A stretch of 64,000 bases of DNA, from assembly GCF_963169125.1 (NCBI RefSeq), contig NC_084796.1:215784448-215848447 (forward strand), read 5' to 3'. A program made the position numbers and the translations under genes. Shown piece after piece: positions 34,251 to 46,400 of this stretch. Every line of letters starts with the position of its first letter. Positions within the stretch are counted from its first letter, which is position 1. The notes beneath the pieces are model-generated. The model made no database searches, was not told the DNA's origin, and saw nothing but the letters and a program-made list of their open reading frames with translations. The stretch is from Humulus lupulus (lineage: Eukaryota; Streptophyta; Magnoliopsida; Rosales; Cannabaceae).

Positions 34251-34528
34251 GTCACGATCTGAGCCCTAAGCTATGGAAGATTTGTAATATCCATAACTTT
34301 GGTGGTCAAAGGTCAAACTTTGACCCTTGTTGGAAAATAACCATTATAAATGATCCTTTAGTTTATTCCAAATAGTACTATAATTATAAGTAAAAAATAA
34401 TGAATGAACTTCTATAATCATATATAAAAATATTAGTGATAAAAGTAGGTTCATTTATCATTATACATAGAACAATAATATTCTCATAGTTTTGTAGTCA
34501 CCATGCAGTTATATTTAATAAGTCTTGA
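34251..34528 (-). repeat. Truncated family-B LTR fragment
   Basis: GTCACGATCTGAGCCC and the next 270 bases match the start of both family-B LTRs (for example AAACTTTGACCCTTG, TATCATTATACATAGAACAA). The match stops in AATAAGTC, just before a CACTA-like terminus at 34529. The remainder of the LTR is not found on the far side of the CACTA at 49543. Confidence 0.85.
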
Positions 34529-34841
34529 CACTACAACAAAAAATACTTTTCACAACAAAACATTTACGACATTTTCTTTTTGATGTCATAAAAATTTATA
34601 TAAAATGACATTTTTTAAAAAGTGTCATTAAAAATAAATGATGACATTTTAATAATAAATGTCATATAAAATAAAAGATTAACGATGTAATAAAAGTGTT
34701 GTTAAAGATACATTAACTATGACATTTTGAAGTTGTTATTATACATAATAATTTTGACAACATTTTTAATAAAATTGTTATACTTAATCAAAATTATTAA
34801 ATCATAGTGGAAATTTTGTAATCAACATACATAAGTTCATA
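34529..34841. mobile_element. Left end of a second CACTA-like element (partner end not found)
   Basis: It begins CACTACAACAAAAAATAC and is followed by repeated motifs in both orientations (ATGACATTTT, AATGTCAT), the pattern of a subterminal array. The large CACTA at 34842 is inserted in it. No matching right end (GTTGTAGTG) is seen in the window. Confidence 0.55.
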
Positions 34842-34990
34842 CACTACAAGAAATCTAATCTTTACCTACCAATATATATTGGTAGGGAAAGTAATGTTTT
34901 GCCTACCGATATTTATTGGTAAATAATATTGGTAAGTAATTATTTGTCATTAGTATATTAATTCAGAAATGTTATTTCCAACCAATATTA
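34842..34990. repeat. Left terminal and subterminal repeats of the large CACTA
   Basis: TTTACCTACCAATATATATT, GGTAGG and CCTACCGATATTTATTGGTA are short palindromic pairs. They match the right end at 49376-49530. Confidence 0.85.
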
Positions 34991-35233
34991 CCTACTAATA
35001 TGGAAACTTTGCCCACATTTATTTTTGAGGGAAAATTTTTACAATTCCCGCTCAATTTTTCCTCCCATTTTTGCTTACTTTTTATTTTTTATTTTTATAA
35101 ATGCTTATGTGTAAGCATATGTGTTATAATATTGATGATGTGTAAGCTGATGTGTCTACCATCTTGCCTATTTTTTTTTTTTATCAAATTAACAAATATA
35201 TTATATGTTATATATATATGATATATTATAACC

Positions 35234-35430
35234 CTTTCACGCACCAGATCACTGTTTCCATTCCCTGTTCTTACACAGCTTCAATTCCGTTCCGTTCCTG
35301 CTGCCCTTCCGTTCCGTTCACTGCTTCCCTTCCGTTCCGCACGCACCCTTCCAGATCAGATCACTATTTCCATTCCCTGTTCTTACACAGCTTCCGTTCC
35401 GTTCCATTCACTGCTTCCCTTCCGTTCCGT
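35234..35430. repeat. Tandem duplication of about 115 bases, TTCCGTTCCG-rich
   Basis: The segment with TTCCATTCCCTGTTCTTACA then CAGCTTC, followed by TTCCGTTCCG-type runs, occurs twice (from about 35254 and about 35368). It may be a captured 5' UTR. It is followed by ATGGACACG then GTAACTG at about 35531, which could be a short first exon with donor, but I cannot assign it. Confidence 0.7.
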
Positions 35431-35739
35431 TCTCACATATTGTGAAATACTGAAGCTCTCACCAGATCAGATCGAAGTGACCAAGCACCGTCTCTCTCTC
35501 CGGCGCAGGACGACTCTCATCTCGACCACACATGGACACGGTAACTGAAATGTCCTGATTTGTTTTTTGTAGTATATTTAGAAATATATTTTCTGTATTT
35601 GATTTCTTGAAGCTTAATACACTCACTCACTCACTCCATTGGGCTGTGAAAAATTATAGATTTACTTGGGATTTTCTAATGATGTTTATACATAATAAGT
35701 TTATGGCTGTCATAGCTCATTCTTTTATAATTTGTGCAG

Positions 35740-36334
35740 AGTTTTGATCAAAAGAAGAATGGAAGATTCGGATTAGATTATTTCATATCTCTTTGTATAT
35801 TTTTGCAGTCAGCTCGGTAAGTTTCTCTCGACAAAAATACATGTTTTTTCTCGGAATAAAGAACAAAAGTTTTCTGTGCTTAGAATGAATTTTATACACA
35901 CAATCGATATGTCTCTCAGCATTGTATACATATTTTGTTCCACACTCTTAATCATATAAAGGCGTTTGGCTTCAAGTGAAACTCTTGAACATGTATAATA
36001 TATCATCTACACCAGTTCAAAATGGTCATAAGCTCATAACGGAGGCTTACTCATTTTCTGCTGTTGTTTTGCTTGTTGCAGTAATATATTTGATTCATTT
36101 GATACTGCTAAGCAGGGCCGGGTGACTCTTGATCTCAACCAATTTGTATATTGCAGTGAGTATTTTGTTTTTAATCTTTTTTAACAGTATAGTCCAAATA
36201 ACACATGGGATTTTATTGCTTATTTATGTTATGTGAAGAAAAAAAATGAATTGAAGATAAATCATCGTGTTGATAGCATTCTTTTCTGTTTAGCTGCCAA
36301 TTGTAGGATAAAATATATTGAAAGCAAAAGATAA
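35740..36334 (+). pseudogene. Captured fragment of an EF-hand calcium-binding gene (three exons)
   Basis: Exons 35740-35816, 36082-36155 and 36294-36334 join in phase through GTAAGT..GCAG and GTGAGT..TTTAG introns. The first reads SFDQKKNGRFGLDYFISLCI then FLQSAR. The second reads NIFDSFDTAKQGRVTLDLNQ then FVYC. The third reads TANCRI plus a short tail. The FD-x-x-K-x-G-x pattern twice is that of degenerate EF-hands, and QFVYCTANCRI resembles the C-terminus of plant penta-EF-hand (CML48-like) proteins; this naming is from memory. The upstream EF-hands are absent. Kept introns show DNA-level capture, not an mRNA copy. It lies within the CACTA ends, so it is transposon cargo. Confidence 0.75.
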
Positions 36335-36925
36335 GGCCAAAAATAATATCATTATTTGACTTTAGGCTTTAATTAACATGTTAATGTGACTCTTGATTTA
36401 GTTATTCACTTCCCCTGTTGTCCCACATATGGAGAGCATAATTTGTTTTGGTCTGAACTCATATCATCAAATTAATTGAATTGTATTTGCATCAACTTCT
36501 CATTAGTTAGTTTTTCTTTCTAGGTTTTTTTTTTTTGGAAAACAAAACAGAATATTCTCAATGGGATCTTATAATTCACAGCTAAGAAGTATAGAACATC
36601 TCACAAACCAAACTCAAACCAATTGTTTTATCACCTTCCCCTTCTAGTAGTTTTGTGAACATTTGGTTTAGCTCAACCATTCATTGATATCACAGATGGC
36701 AATATAAATAAGCATATAGAGTTAGAGGTTAATGTCAAGGAAACTAATCACACAAGCGAAGTTTCCTTACATTCTCAAATTTTCTCATTACTTCTCTGTA
36801 TACATCGATAACCATGGCTTCTATGTTTCAAGAGTTCCAGATAAGAAATTTCTTTGATGGTTTTTGTAGAGTTCAAAAAAAGTAGCTTTAATGACAGTAG
36901 ATGTTCTTAAAGGCCATTTGGCAGT

Positions 36926-37745
36926 TTATGTTGTAGACGAGTCATAAAAACTAGAATCAGTCCCTTTTGTAATCTTGCTCATTAGGCTGCTGACATCACT
37001 GAATTTCCAATCAGCCATGTAACCAGGCCTTGAAATTGTAGTGCTCACATCACTGTCTCCTGAGATCATTGCCACCACTGTTGACATAGATGGACGCAAT
37101 GTTGGTGAGGTTTGAGTGCATAATAGAGCTACTCCAATGATTCTTTTCACTTCTTCCTCATCAAATTCTGATAGTTCTGAATCTGGCAGCTCAATTTCGC
37201 GGCCTTGTTCATGCCAATTCCAAGCCCATTCACGTAGGTACATTCTTTCTTCATCTAAGGTAGAGTCAGAATTTGGCCTGCCACTAACAAGCTCTAGAGC
37301 CACAACTCCAAAGGCAAAGATATCAGTTTTCTCTGTAAGGTGACCACACATGGCATATTATGGTGCAAGATAACCAATTGTTCCAGCAACACGAGTACTT
37401 ATATGAGTTTGTTTATCATCATAAAGTTTAGCCAAACCAAAATCTGATATTTTGGGAATGAGATTATAGTCAATGATGAAGAAGAAAGCCTTACTGTATG
37501 GAATAGTTCTGAGTCTAAAGTATTTGTGAATTGAGATACTATATTACTTGTATAGCTAGAATTAATGTTATTTGCAAAAATTCCAACATTGCTCGCTGCC
37601 CATCTTTTGCTGTTGGTCACAAAATGTGTAGCTGCACCCAAAACCTCATCATCCTTTTCATACTCAATTCCATCTAAAGACTTAATTCGAATACCACCAC
37701 AGTTAATCCCGAAGCTAGAATACGTGGGATTTTTGCTGAATTTTC
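36926..37745 (-). pseudogene. Captured fragment of an LRR/malectin receptor-like kinase
   Basis: The minus strand starts in a malectin domain: NPTYSSFGINCGGIRIKSLD, then RWAASNVGIFAN and [17 protein letters not shown]. At about 37467 it jumps to the kinase C-lobe: [20 protein letters not shown] (DFG motif), [12 protein letters not shown] then a stop where the APE Glu should be, DIFAFGVVALELVSGRPNSD (subdomain IX) and LRPSMSTVVAMISGD (subdomain XI), ending at 36926. This matches the plant LRR-VIII-2 class (malectin plus kinase) in order and wording. The transmembrane segment and kinase N-lobe are missing at the junction, and the orientation is opposite to the transposase genes. It is an inactive capture. 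Confidence 0.85.
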
Positions 37746-37769
37746 ATTCAGTTCTTTTATAAATATCAA

Positions 37770-39100
37770 GCTAGTACACCTGCACTTTTGCTAATTGATT
37801 TTTTAATTATTAAATTATATATATATATTTTAAAACAGCTATTTTGTTACTTGAAAATGTTGTTTGTTGTAAATCATACTATGTATAGTGCTTTGATTCC
37901 ATGATATAGTATGATGTTAGACCTCCAATCCGTTTTACCTTCTCTAGGAGGAGGACCACTTAATTTGCCCAGAAATAAATCAATAATTTTGCATAAACAT
38001 TTGCGGTAGCTGTTTATTTCTCTATCGATTCCTCTAATTATGTATGTGGGACACACAATATCTCTTTTTCTAAATTTGTAAGTGAAGACATATTCTAATT
38101 TCGTTCATAATAAGTAAATTTTCTTCTGATTTCTTTTCTCTCAATGTTTTTGAATTTCTTTTTAGCTAGAATTACATTTTTATGCTTTATGGGTTGTAAG
38201 GATTTTGGGGGTTTTGAGTTATGTTTGTTTGCAAGTTATGTTTTCTAAAACTTTTGTATAACTTTCAGATTTGATTTTATTTTAGTTTTGATTGATTTTG
38301 AATGTGTAAATATGAGCATGATTGAATTCTTGTTGTTTTTATTGTTGATCATTATTTTCAATCAGAATTTAATTGTAATATGAATTTCTTGTAGTGCTTT
38401 GAGGTTTTGGGCTTGGTCTGGGTGGCTCTGTGATTTTTGAAATAGGCTTGGCGGCTTTAACACTTTTGGAATTTAGCCTTGGAAGCCTTGAGGTAACATT
38501 TTTATGATTTATAGTGATATCAAATCCTTACTAATCTGAAAGTTTGATGATGAATCATTGTCCTGAGTCACTTTTTGGTGCTTTGTTTATAGTTTTTGTG
38601 ATTGGTTGTTTATGCATTTGAATTTGTCTATGCTATTTCTTTTGTATTTGTCTTTGGTACTTTGTTTATGACTTGTTGTTAGTGGCTTTCCCTTTGTTGT
38701 TTATGTACTAAGATTGATTAAAAGTCTAGTTTCTTTGGAAGAGACTACAAAATAATAAAATAAAAAATCAGTAAATTAACACTATTTAATAAGCTTACTG
38801 TCATTTTCTATTGGTACTTAGTTTAGAGTTCACAGACAAACTGTTATGGTTTATTTGCTTTGTTAAATATTAATAATTCATGTGGAAGAAGAAAAATTAA
38901 AGCCCCTTGTTTACTGGGGTGGAAAGAATCTTTAAAGCCTCCTCCTGGGCAGTAGTAGTAACCTTTGAATATGTACAAAAATATGTGCACCACATATATA
39001 TACATACATATATTTATATGTTTCTATATAATGACAATAGTTCTTTTAATTCAATGTTGTTTTTTTTTAAAAAAAAAAGAAAGAATTAATAATAAAGATG
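37770..39100. other. CACTA interior without recognised gene
   Basis: T-rich, intron-like DNA. TTTCTTGTAGTG at 38385-38396 matches the CACTA right terminus for 12 bases but is followed by CTT, not the ATA duplication. It could be an older internal end. No protein is recognised. Confidence 0.5.
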
Positions 39101-39103
39101 CAG

Positions 39104-39277
39104 TCATGAATCCTTGTCAGATAGATCAAATCCCATGTTACTAAATTGAACCTCCCCAAAAAATGCAATGTCCATGAGAGGTGCTTGTCTAGCAACAACT
39201 TCCATGATTCTCAGTTTAGCTGAACCATAACAATTTTTATTGTTTTCCTCATCCTTTTTAGCCTCTCCATTTTCATT
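39104..39277 (-). pseudogene. Possible captured C-terminal exon, unrecognised
   Basis: Open for 57 codons on the minus strand, reading KLRIMEVVARQAPLMDIAFF then GEVQFSNMGFDLSDKDS and stop. Composition looks protein-like, unlike the A+T-rich flanks. I do not recognise it, and chance cannot be excluded. Confidence 0.3.
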
Positions 39278-39483
39278 TTACTTCCCCCAAATCAATCTCC
39301 CACTCTCTCTTCTTTCTTATTTTCCTAATTCATTTATAATAATCTAAAAAAGAGAAAAATCTTTAATATTTACCATCCTTTCTTATTCTTTTTCTTACTC
39401 TTGTTCTCCTCTGTGTTCTTTCTAGAAATTGGGTTCATCATCAGCTCTACCAACTACAACAAGGGACCCCATTTTTTTGGTTC

Positions 39484-42400
39484 ATGGATCGTCATTGGAT
39501 ATACCAAATAAACTTTCAGCAGAATATGCTGCTTGAATGAATTAATTCATTAGTGTTGCAAGACACTCCATGGACTCCAATGGGATGGTTCTATGCCCTT
39601 GTTGTCGTTGCGTGAATAAGAAATCACAATACATGCATGTGATAAAGTTTCACTTGATCACTCATGGATTTCTTAGTACTTACACAAGGTGGTATCACCA
39701 TGGTGAGCAAGTAGAGGAAGTAGAAGATGATGGATTATTTGATATCGAGGATAATGTTGAAGATTCGGATCAGAGTGATGATTTGGCGGCAGGTCTTCAT
39801 GATGCTATTGGTAGTAAGTATTTTGACATTGGTCCAACTAGTGACTTCAATGATGAATCTCCACTTAATGTGGATGACAAGTATGATGCATTGTTTGAGT
39901 CACTTCATAAGCCTTTGTACAATAATTGTAAAGGTTTCTCTGTCTTAAGCGCGACGGTGAAGTTGATGATTCTCAAAGTGCTTAACAAATGGACAGATAA
40001 ATCATTCGACAGTCTTTTGGAGTGTTTGAGAGAGGTATTTCCTGAGGGTAATCAGTGCCCAGGGAATTATTACTAGACGAGGAAGCTTCTTTGTGAGGTG
40101 GGCTTAGGCTATGAGCAAATTGATGTTTGTTAATATGATTGTGCATTGTTTTATGGTGAGAATGCAAATGCAGTGTCATGTCCTGTATGCAAGTATAGTC
40201 GTTATGTACGAAATCAAATCCCACATAAACGACTTAGATGGTTCCCAATCAAGGCACGACTTAAGAGAATGTTTAGTTCGAAGCACACTTCTAAAGATAT
40301 GCGATGGCATAAAGAGGCACGGAAAAATGAAGCCGGGATTTTACGTCATCCTGCTGATGGGGATGCTTGGAAGCATTTCGACAATGTGTATCCTGACTTT
40401 GCAGCTGATTCTAGGAGTGTACGAATGGGGTTGGCTTCAGATGGGTTTAACCCTTTCTCTAATATGACATCGACCTATAGTTTGTGGCCAGTGATATTAA
40501 TTTCGTACAAAATGCCACCTTGGGCTTCTCCTAATGGAACAAACTATCTCATGTCTTTGTTAATTCTAAGCCCTAAATCTCCTGGAAAAGATTATGATGT
40601 GTTCTTGATGCCATTAGTTGAAGAGCTTAAAGAGTTATGGGATGGAGTCAATGCATATGATTTGTATGGTCAATGCATGTTTAAACTTCGAGCTGCAGTT
40701 TTGTGGACAATTAGTGATTTTCCTGCTTATGCATACTTGTCTGGGTGGAGCACTGCTGGTAAATTAGCATGTCCTGTTTGTCTTGAAGATACAAGATCTA
40801 GAAGAATAACTGACAAACAATGTTTCATGGGACATCGATGTTATTTGAAAAGAAACCATTCTTGGAGAAAAAGTAAAGAATATGATGGATCTACTGAATT
40901 ACGTGGCCCTCCTAGAACTTTTACTAGTGACGACATTTTAAAGCAATTGGATGAAATTCCTATTCATACCCCTGGTAAAGCACCAAGTAATTCTTCTAGA
41001 AAATGTAAGCGTGGAGAGAAAGAGCTGAATTGGTGTAAAAGAAGTGTTTTGTTTGAATTTCCATACTGGTCAAAGCTCTTGTTGCGTCACAATCTTGATG
41101 TGATGCATATAGAGAAAAATGTATGTGATAACATTATTGGAACACTTTTAGACATTGAAGGAAAATTGAAAGACACTTTAAAAGCTCGTAAGGATTTACA
41201 AAATCTTAATATTCGTGAAGAGCTTTGGTTGAAGAAGGACCTATCTAATAACAAGCTTGACAAACCTTATGCTAGTTACACTTTGACAAGAGAAGAATGC
41301 AAAGATTTTTGTAAATTCATTCAGAGTGTTAGATTACCGGATGGATATGCTTCGAATATTAGTCGATGTGTAACAGATAATGACAAACTAGGAGGAATGA
41401 AAACTCATGATTGTCATGTTTTACTTCATAAGATATTACCAGCTGCATTACTTCCTTTTCTGACCACAACATTCGTGGTACTTTGATTGAACTCTGCCAA
41501 TTCTTTCAAAAAATTTGTGCAAAAACATTACAAATTTCTGACATAGAAGAATTGAGAGATGGAATCGTAATAATTTTGTGCAAGTTGGAAAAGATATTTC
41601 CCCCATCATTTTTTACCATAATGGTTCATCTTTGTGTTCACCTACCCGATCAAGTGTTATTAGGTGGTCCAATTGCTTCGAGATGGATGTTTGGGACAGT
41701 TCGCCATATGGGTTTGTACAAGAAATATGTGAGAAACATGTCTTGGCCTGATGGTTCAATAGCAGAAGCTTTTGTTGTAGATGAAGCTGTAACTTTCTTG
41801 TCAAGATATGTTTCTAACATAGAGACAAGATTCACAAGACCCGAGCGTAATTGGGATATACCTTCTCCAAATCATAAGTTAGATGTTTTCAACTCCAATG
41901 TTCGTCCATTAGGGGCATCTACTATCAAATTGCTTCAAAATTGGAGACAAGTCGTTCAATGGTATATATTGAACAATTCTGTAGATGATATCCAACCTTT
42001 TATCGAGTAAGTAACAATTTCTTTTATTCTTCTAAATTATCTCAACAAAATATCATTTACTTATTCATAGAAATGAATTTGAATGTAGTGATCATATAAA
42101 GTTGTTGGAAGAAAAAGGTCTTTCAGATTCAGAAGTTGCCTTAGAGCACAAAGAACAATTTCCTTCTTGGTTTAAGAATAAAGTAAGAGATTATCATTAA
42201 TGGTTTCTTACTAAATTCTTAAGTTGTGACATCATTCATCATAATTCAAATTCTTTCGTACTACAGGTGTCTCAAATGCAAGTTCAAAAATCACCTCTTG
42301 CCAATGATGATTTGTACTCTTTATCTCAAGGTCCACTTTAACGGTACAACACCTACCAAAGTTGTATTGTAAATGGTGTTCGATTTCGATGTAAAGAGCG

Positions 42401-43061
42401 TGACGATACTCTTAAGATACAATGTTCTGGAATTTGCACTGAAGGTGATCATGACAATATTAATATCCTATACTATGGTGTCTTGATTGAGATTTTGCAG
42501 TTGTCATTCGTTTTAGACCGGAAGGTGTTCTTATTTCGTTGCAAGTGGTATAACTCTAATCCAAAAGGTAGATCAATTGTTGTGGATCATAATTTGAATT
42601 CCATCAATACATCTACTCATTGGTATTCTAATGAACTATTTATTTTGGCAACTCAAGCACAACAAGTTTTCTATTTGCTTGATATGAAGCGTTGTTCAAA
42701 TTGGCGGATTGTTCAAAAAGTAAATCATCGATCTATTTATGACATTCCTGAAATTATGGAAGAGACAGTAAATAATGATGTGTTCCAAGAAGAAGAATCA
42801 TTTCAATTTCCACCTTTTCAACCAACTGAGGATTTCATTGAAAGTTCGTCTTTAGTTCGATTAGATGTTCCTTCTGTAACTCTTTCAGACCAACTTGTTG
42901 TTGATTTATTTTTAAACCAAAATCAAAATGTTGACAAGGATAGTGACTTAGATGAAGATTTTGATGAAGGAAATGTATTCTCTAATAATGAAACATTTCT
43001 CTCAAGTGATGACACAAAAAGTTATACAGAATCAGAATGTGATGATGATGCAGATTCTTAA
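39484..43061 (+). pseudogene. CACTA transposase TNP2-like (TNPD type), broken
   Basis: The start MDRHWIYQINFQQ (39484) is followed by a frameshift into MDSNGMVLCPCCRCVNKK (transposase-associated N-terminal domain). Two in-frame stops (40074-40076 and near 40130) separate this from the main part 40146-41486, which reads CPVCKYSRYVRNQIPHKRLR, DGFNPFSNMTSTYSLWPVIL and LLRHNLDVMHIEKNVCDNII, the conserved CACTA transposase core. A frameshift near 41472 leads to 41483-42006 with FTIMVHLCVHLPDQVLLGGP (DUF4218-type). Introns 42007-42070 and 42183-42266 join in phase to the C-terminal part, with a TAA at about 42339 and then the DUF4216-like FRCKWYNSNPKGRSIVVDHN and an acidic tail. The domain order is that of a complete TNPD protein. 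It cuts the CACTA ends in live elements; this copy cannot. Confidence 0.92.
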
Positions 43062-43455
43062 TTCATAGTTACTCATCTTGTCATTGATCAGTTAGTGCCT
43101 CGTGAAATTTGTCTACAAATGTTCTTCCCCAACTAGCCAACTAGCCAAGCACCCTGTACACAAACAGAAATACAAGTACAGAAACTAAGGAATGCAAAAT
43201 CTGAGATGATACAAGATATCCAGATTCTTAATTCATAGTTAGTTTCTTAATATTTGTAAATATTTATTTACTAATCATTTTCTTTGTTTTATTTCATAGA
43301 ATTTTAGTCATGGCACCTGGTCGTCGCACCACTCGATCTACTGCTCAAAGTCAACAAGTTGAATCAGTCATTGATCCTCCTGCTCCACCTTCACAAGTTG
43401 TTCGCACTACTCGGTCGAGAATAGAGAATCAACAAGTTGAACCAGTCATTGATCC

Positions 43456-46400
43456 TGTAACGACCCGGATTTTCAAGACTCAATAATGTGGAAATATAAA
43501 TGTTTTCATTTAACAAAATGTCTCAAAAACCCATAGAAAAAAAAACTTTTTAAAAAGTCGTATGGCCATACTTAACCTTTAGTTACAAACATGTTTTATA
43601 AAGATTAGAGTGAGCCTAGTTTAGGAAAATTACACAACATTTCCAAAAATAAAAAGGCTTCCCAAAAGGTCGGTCCACATGTACATTTGCAAGGAAGACT
43701 CCAGCGCTCACTGCTCTGCCTTGCCCTAGCTCTTACCTACAACATGAAACAACTAGGTAAGCGAAAACGCTTAGTAAGATCAACTTTCAAACAAAGCATG
43801 TAGAGAATTAGGGTTCCGGACCCTAAACAATCAATTTCAAGAACGCTAAAGCGTCCTGGCAAACTTATGGTCATTCCTGATAACCAATGATAAATTAATT
43901 CGTAACTAGATAAAAATCCTGCACTCAGAAAAATCCCAGAACAAGCAGATATATTGTATCACAACTATATCTTATCAACAATTATATCCCTGCACTCAGA
44001 AAATCCCAGAGCAAGCAGATATATTATATCACAACTATATCTTATCAACAATTATATCCCTGCACTCAGAAAATCCCAGAGCAAGCAGATATATTATATC
44101 ACCAAATAATTCGAGACCAACGCTCGACAATTTCCAACAATTCATGCGTAACGCGCCCTCCAACATAATTGCTAATCTGTAAAAGAGAACTGAGTCCCCA
44201 CACTAAGATCTAGCCAATAAATATTCTCATCAAGGGTAACTATCGTGTTACTTAGGGAATCGCTACATATTCAAGAGTGTAATCCAATTTACACGGTTTT
44301 ATGGAGACTTCTATGTTAATCAGTGGTGCTGGTGAGCAGCTGCCCCTAGGGTGTTCAGCCTCACTCAATCTTGGCAACCCCTAGTATCTCTAGGCACTCT
44401 CACGGAATGGCCAATATTCACGGCTGCTATCCGGGAATAACTTATCAGAGCACTTGCTCGGATTCTAACCGTCCAATGATTAAGTAAGCATGAGGGCCCC
44501 TAGGTCCCATTTATCTTGGCGCCCCTAGGTTTAACCAGCTTATCCTCATCTCATGGCCACTCGTCGCGGTAATGAACCGGACATAAATAAAATCAAGCAG
44601 TGTGACGGGGATCAACCGTCTAGGATATGACGGACTTCTACCGTTCATATTTTCTAAATCAGCACTCACTAGACTAACGTCTCTAAGCAACTTTCTATGA
44701 CAGCCTATATATATGCATGTATCCCTATACTAACATACAAGACAATAATCATTTCATGTTGCAGCCATACAATATAAGTTGACTTACTTGGAGTCCTTAG
44801 CGCTCAGCAAGTTTTCACCCTCCAACGTTCAGTCCAGTTACGCTTAGCCAATACTGTAGTTATCCATACAGTATACTCGGATTAATTATGGCACTCATAA
44901 TTCATTATTATTATTTTGGGCAGTTTGGTCATTTTAATAAAAGTCATTTGTAAGGATTTACAATCCTTATTTGGTTTTAAACCCATTAAGGAAAGTTATA
45001 CAAAATATTCGAGACTAAACCCTAAGTCTCGGGGAGACCTATCCTAAGGTCTCGATACCTAGGCTCGGGTATCACAATGGTATTTCCCACAATCCGCTAA
45101 AAATCTTATTCTTTCCAGGTATCGCTATTAACCCGCACTTTCGACTAGTCGGTTAAAATATGTAAGATTTTAGCCGGTATTATATCCAGAAAATACAAAT
45201 AAATTCCTTAATTATTTTTAAAGAAAATAAACTCTTTAAATTTTCCTTTTATTTTTCTTAAGGTTTTAATATCTAAAAACCGTTTTAAGAAAATTGCCTA
45301 ATTTGTCTTAATTAGGAAAACCGTTATAAATTTCTCATCTTGACTAATTAATTTTCCAAAAGCAATTAATCAATTTTAATTACTAGGAAAATAATTTATT
45401 TAATTATTTTTCTCAAAATATAGGGTTTTAATCCCTCTTTTAATTTATTAACTATTAATAAATTAAATCTCTTATTTTTAGAAAGAATAAAATCTCTTTA
45501 ATAAAAATAATTCATTTAAACTCAAAGGGTAAATTTTAGTGAAAATATGATTTCAAGACTTACCATTTTATATCTTGAAATAAACAAAATTTTACTTTTT
45601 ACCTTATGTTCCAAAATCTCATTTTTACACTAAGTGTGAAAAACTTATTTTTCACATTTTTAACTACATACTTCGTTAGTTCATAACTTGAAATTTACTT
45701 ACCCAATTGTTACCAAAATTTCCCAATTCCATTTTTGTTATGCCATTTAGGTCTTTGAAAAATCTTAGGTCAAAATGAGCATTTTTGATTGGTGAAATCA
45801 TTTTCCAACAATGAGGTAAAAATGACATTATTTTCAAGTCCTTATTTTTTCCAAACATTGACAGTTAATAAATTTCAAACCGTTCAATATTTTATTACCA
45901 AATTTTACAGTGGAATAATAGGTTATGCAAGTAATATGTCCACAAAATTTTAGAAAAAACTGGGTTCATTTGACCTATACAGTGGCTGTCCAAACTTGGT
46001 TCCAAAAATAAGAATACGAAAAAACAGTTTTTTACCTAATCTTTGAAGTAGCATAACTTACTCATTTCTAAACATTTTTTTGTGTTTCAAAAGCTCAATT
46101 TTATGTACTCAATCTCAACAACATCACAGTACAATTTAATTTTACAAAAACAATATACAGTGGCTGCTTGACCCCTTGGAAGTCACAGCTCAAAACATGT
46201 TTTGTTTTAGGGTATCCTACAAAATCCTTGGGGGTTTTGGTTCCCATTTTCAAAAATCAATACTCATGCATCATAAAAATTATTAAACAACTACCATAAC
46301 CTTATTACATCATCAACAAGAAACTCTAAGCATTAGATATACAAAATAATGCTTAAAACTAAAAACCCTACAACAAAATCATCAAAAGTAAACTTTTTAC

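Noticed and set aside
36926..37745. Functional receptor-like kinase gene
   Set aside because: Lacks the kinase N-lobe, transmembrane segment and signal peptide, and has a stop at the APE motif.
34842..38396. A smaller CACTA ending at the internal TTTCTTGTAGTG
   Set aside because: The 3-bp flanks do not match (ATA and CTT), whereas 34842-49543 has matching ATA and matching subterminal motifs.
43918..44103. CRISPR-like or satellite array
   Set aside because: Only 2.6 copies of a 70-bp unit without spacers, inside a solo LTR.
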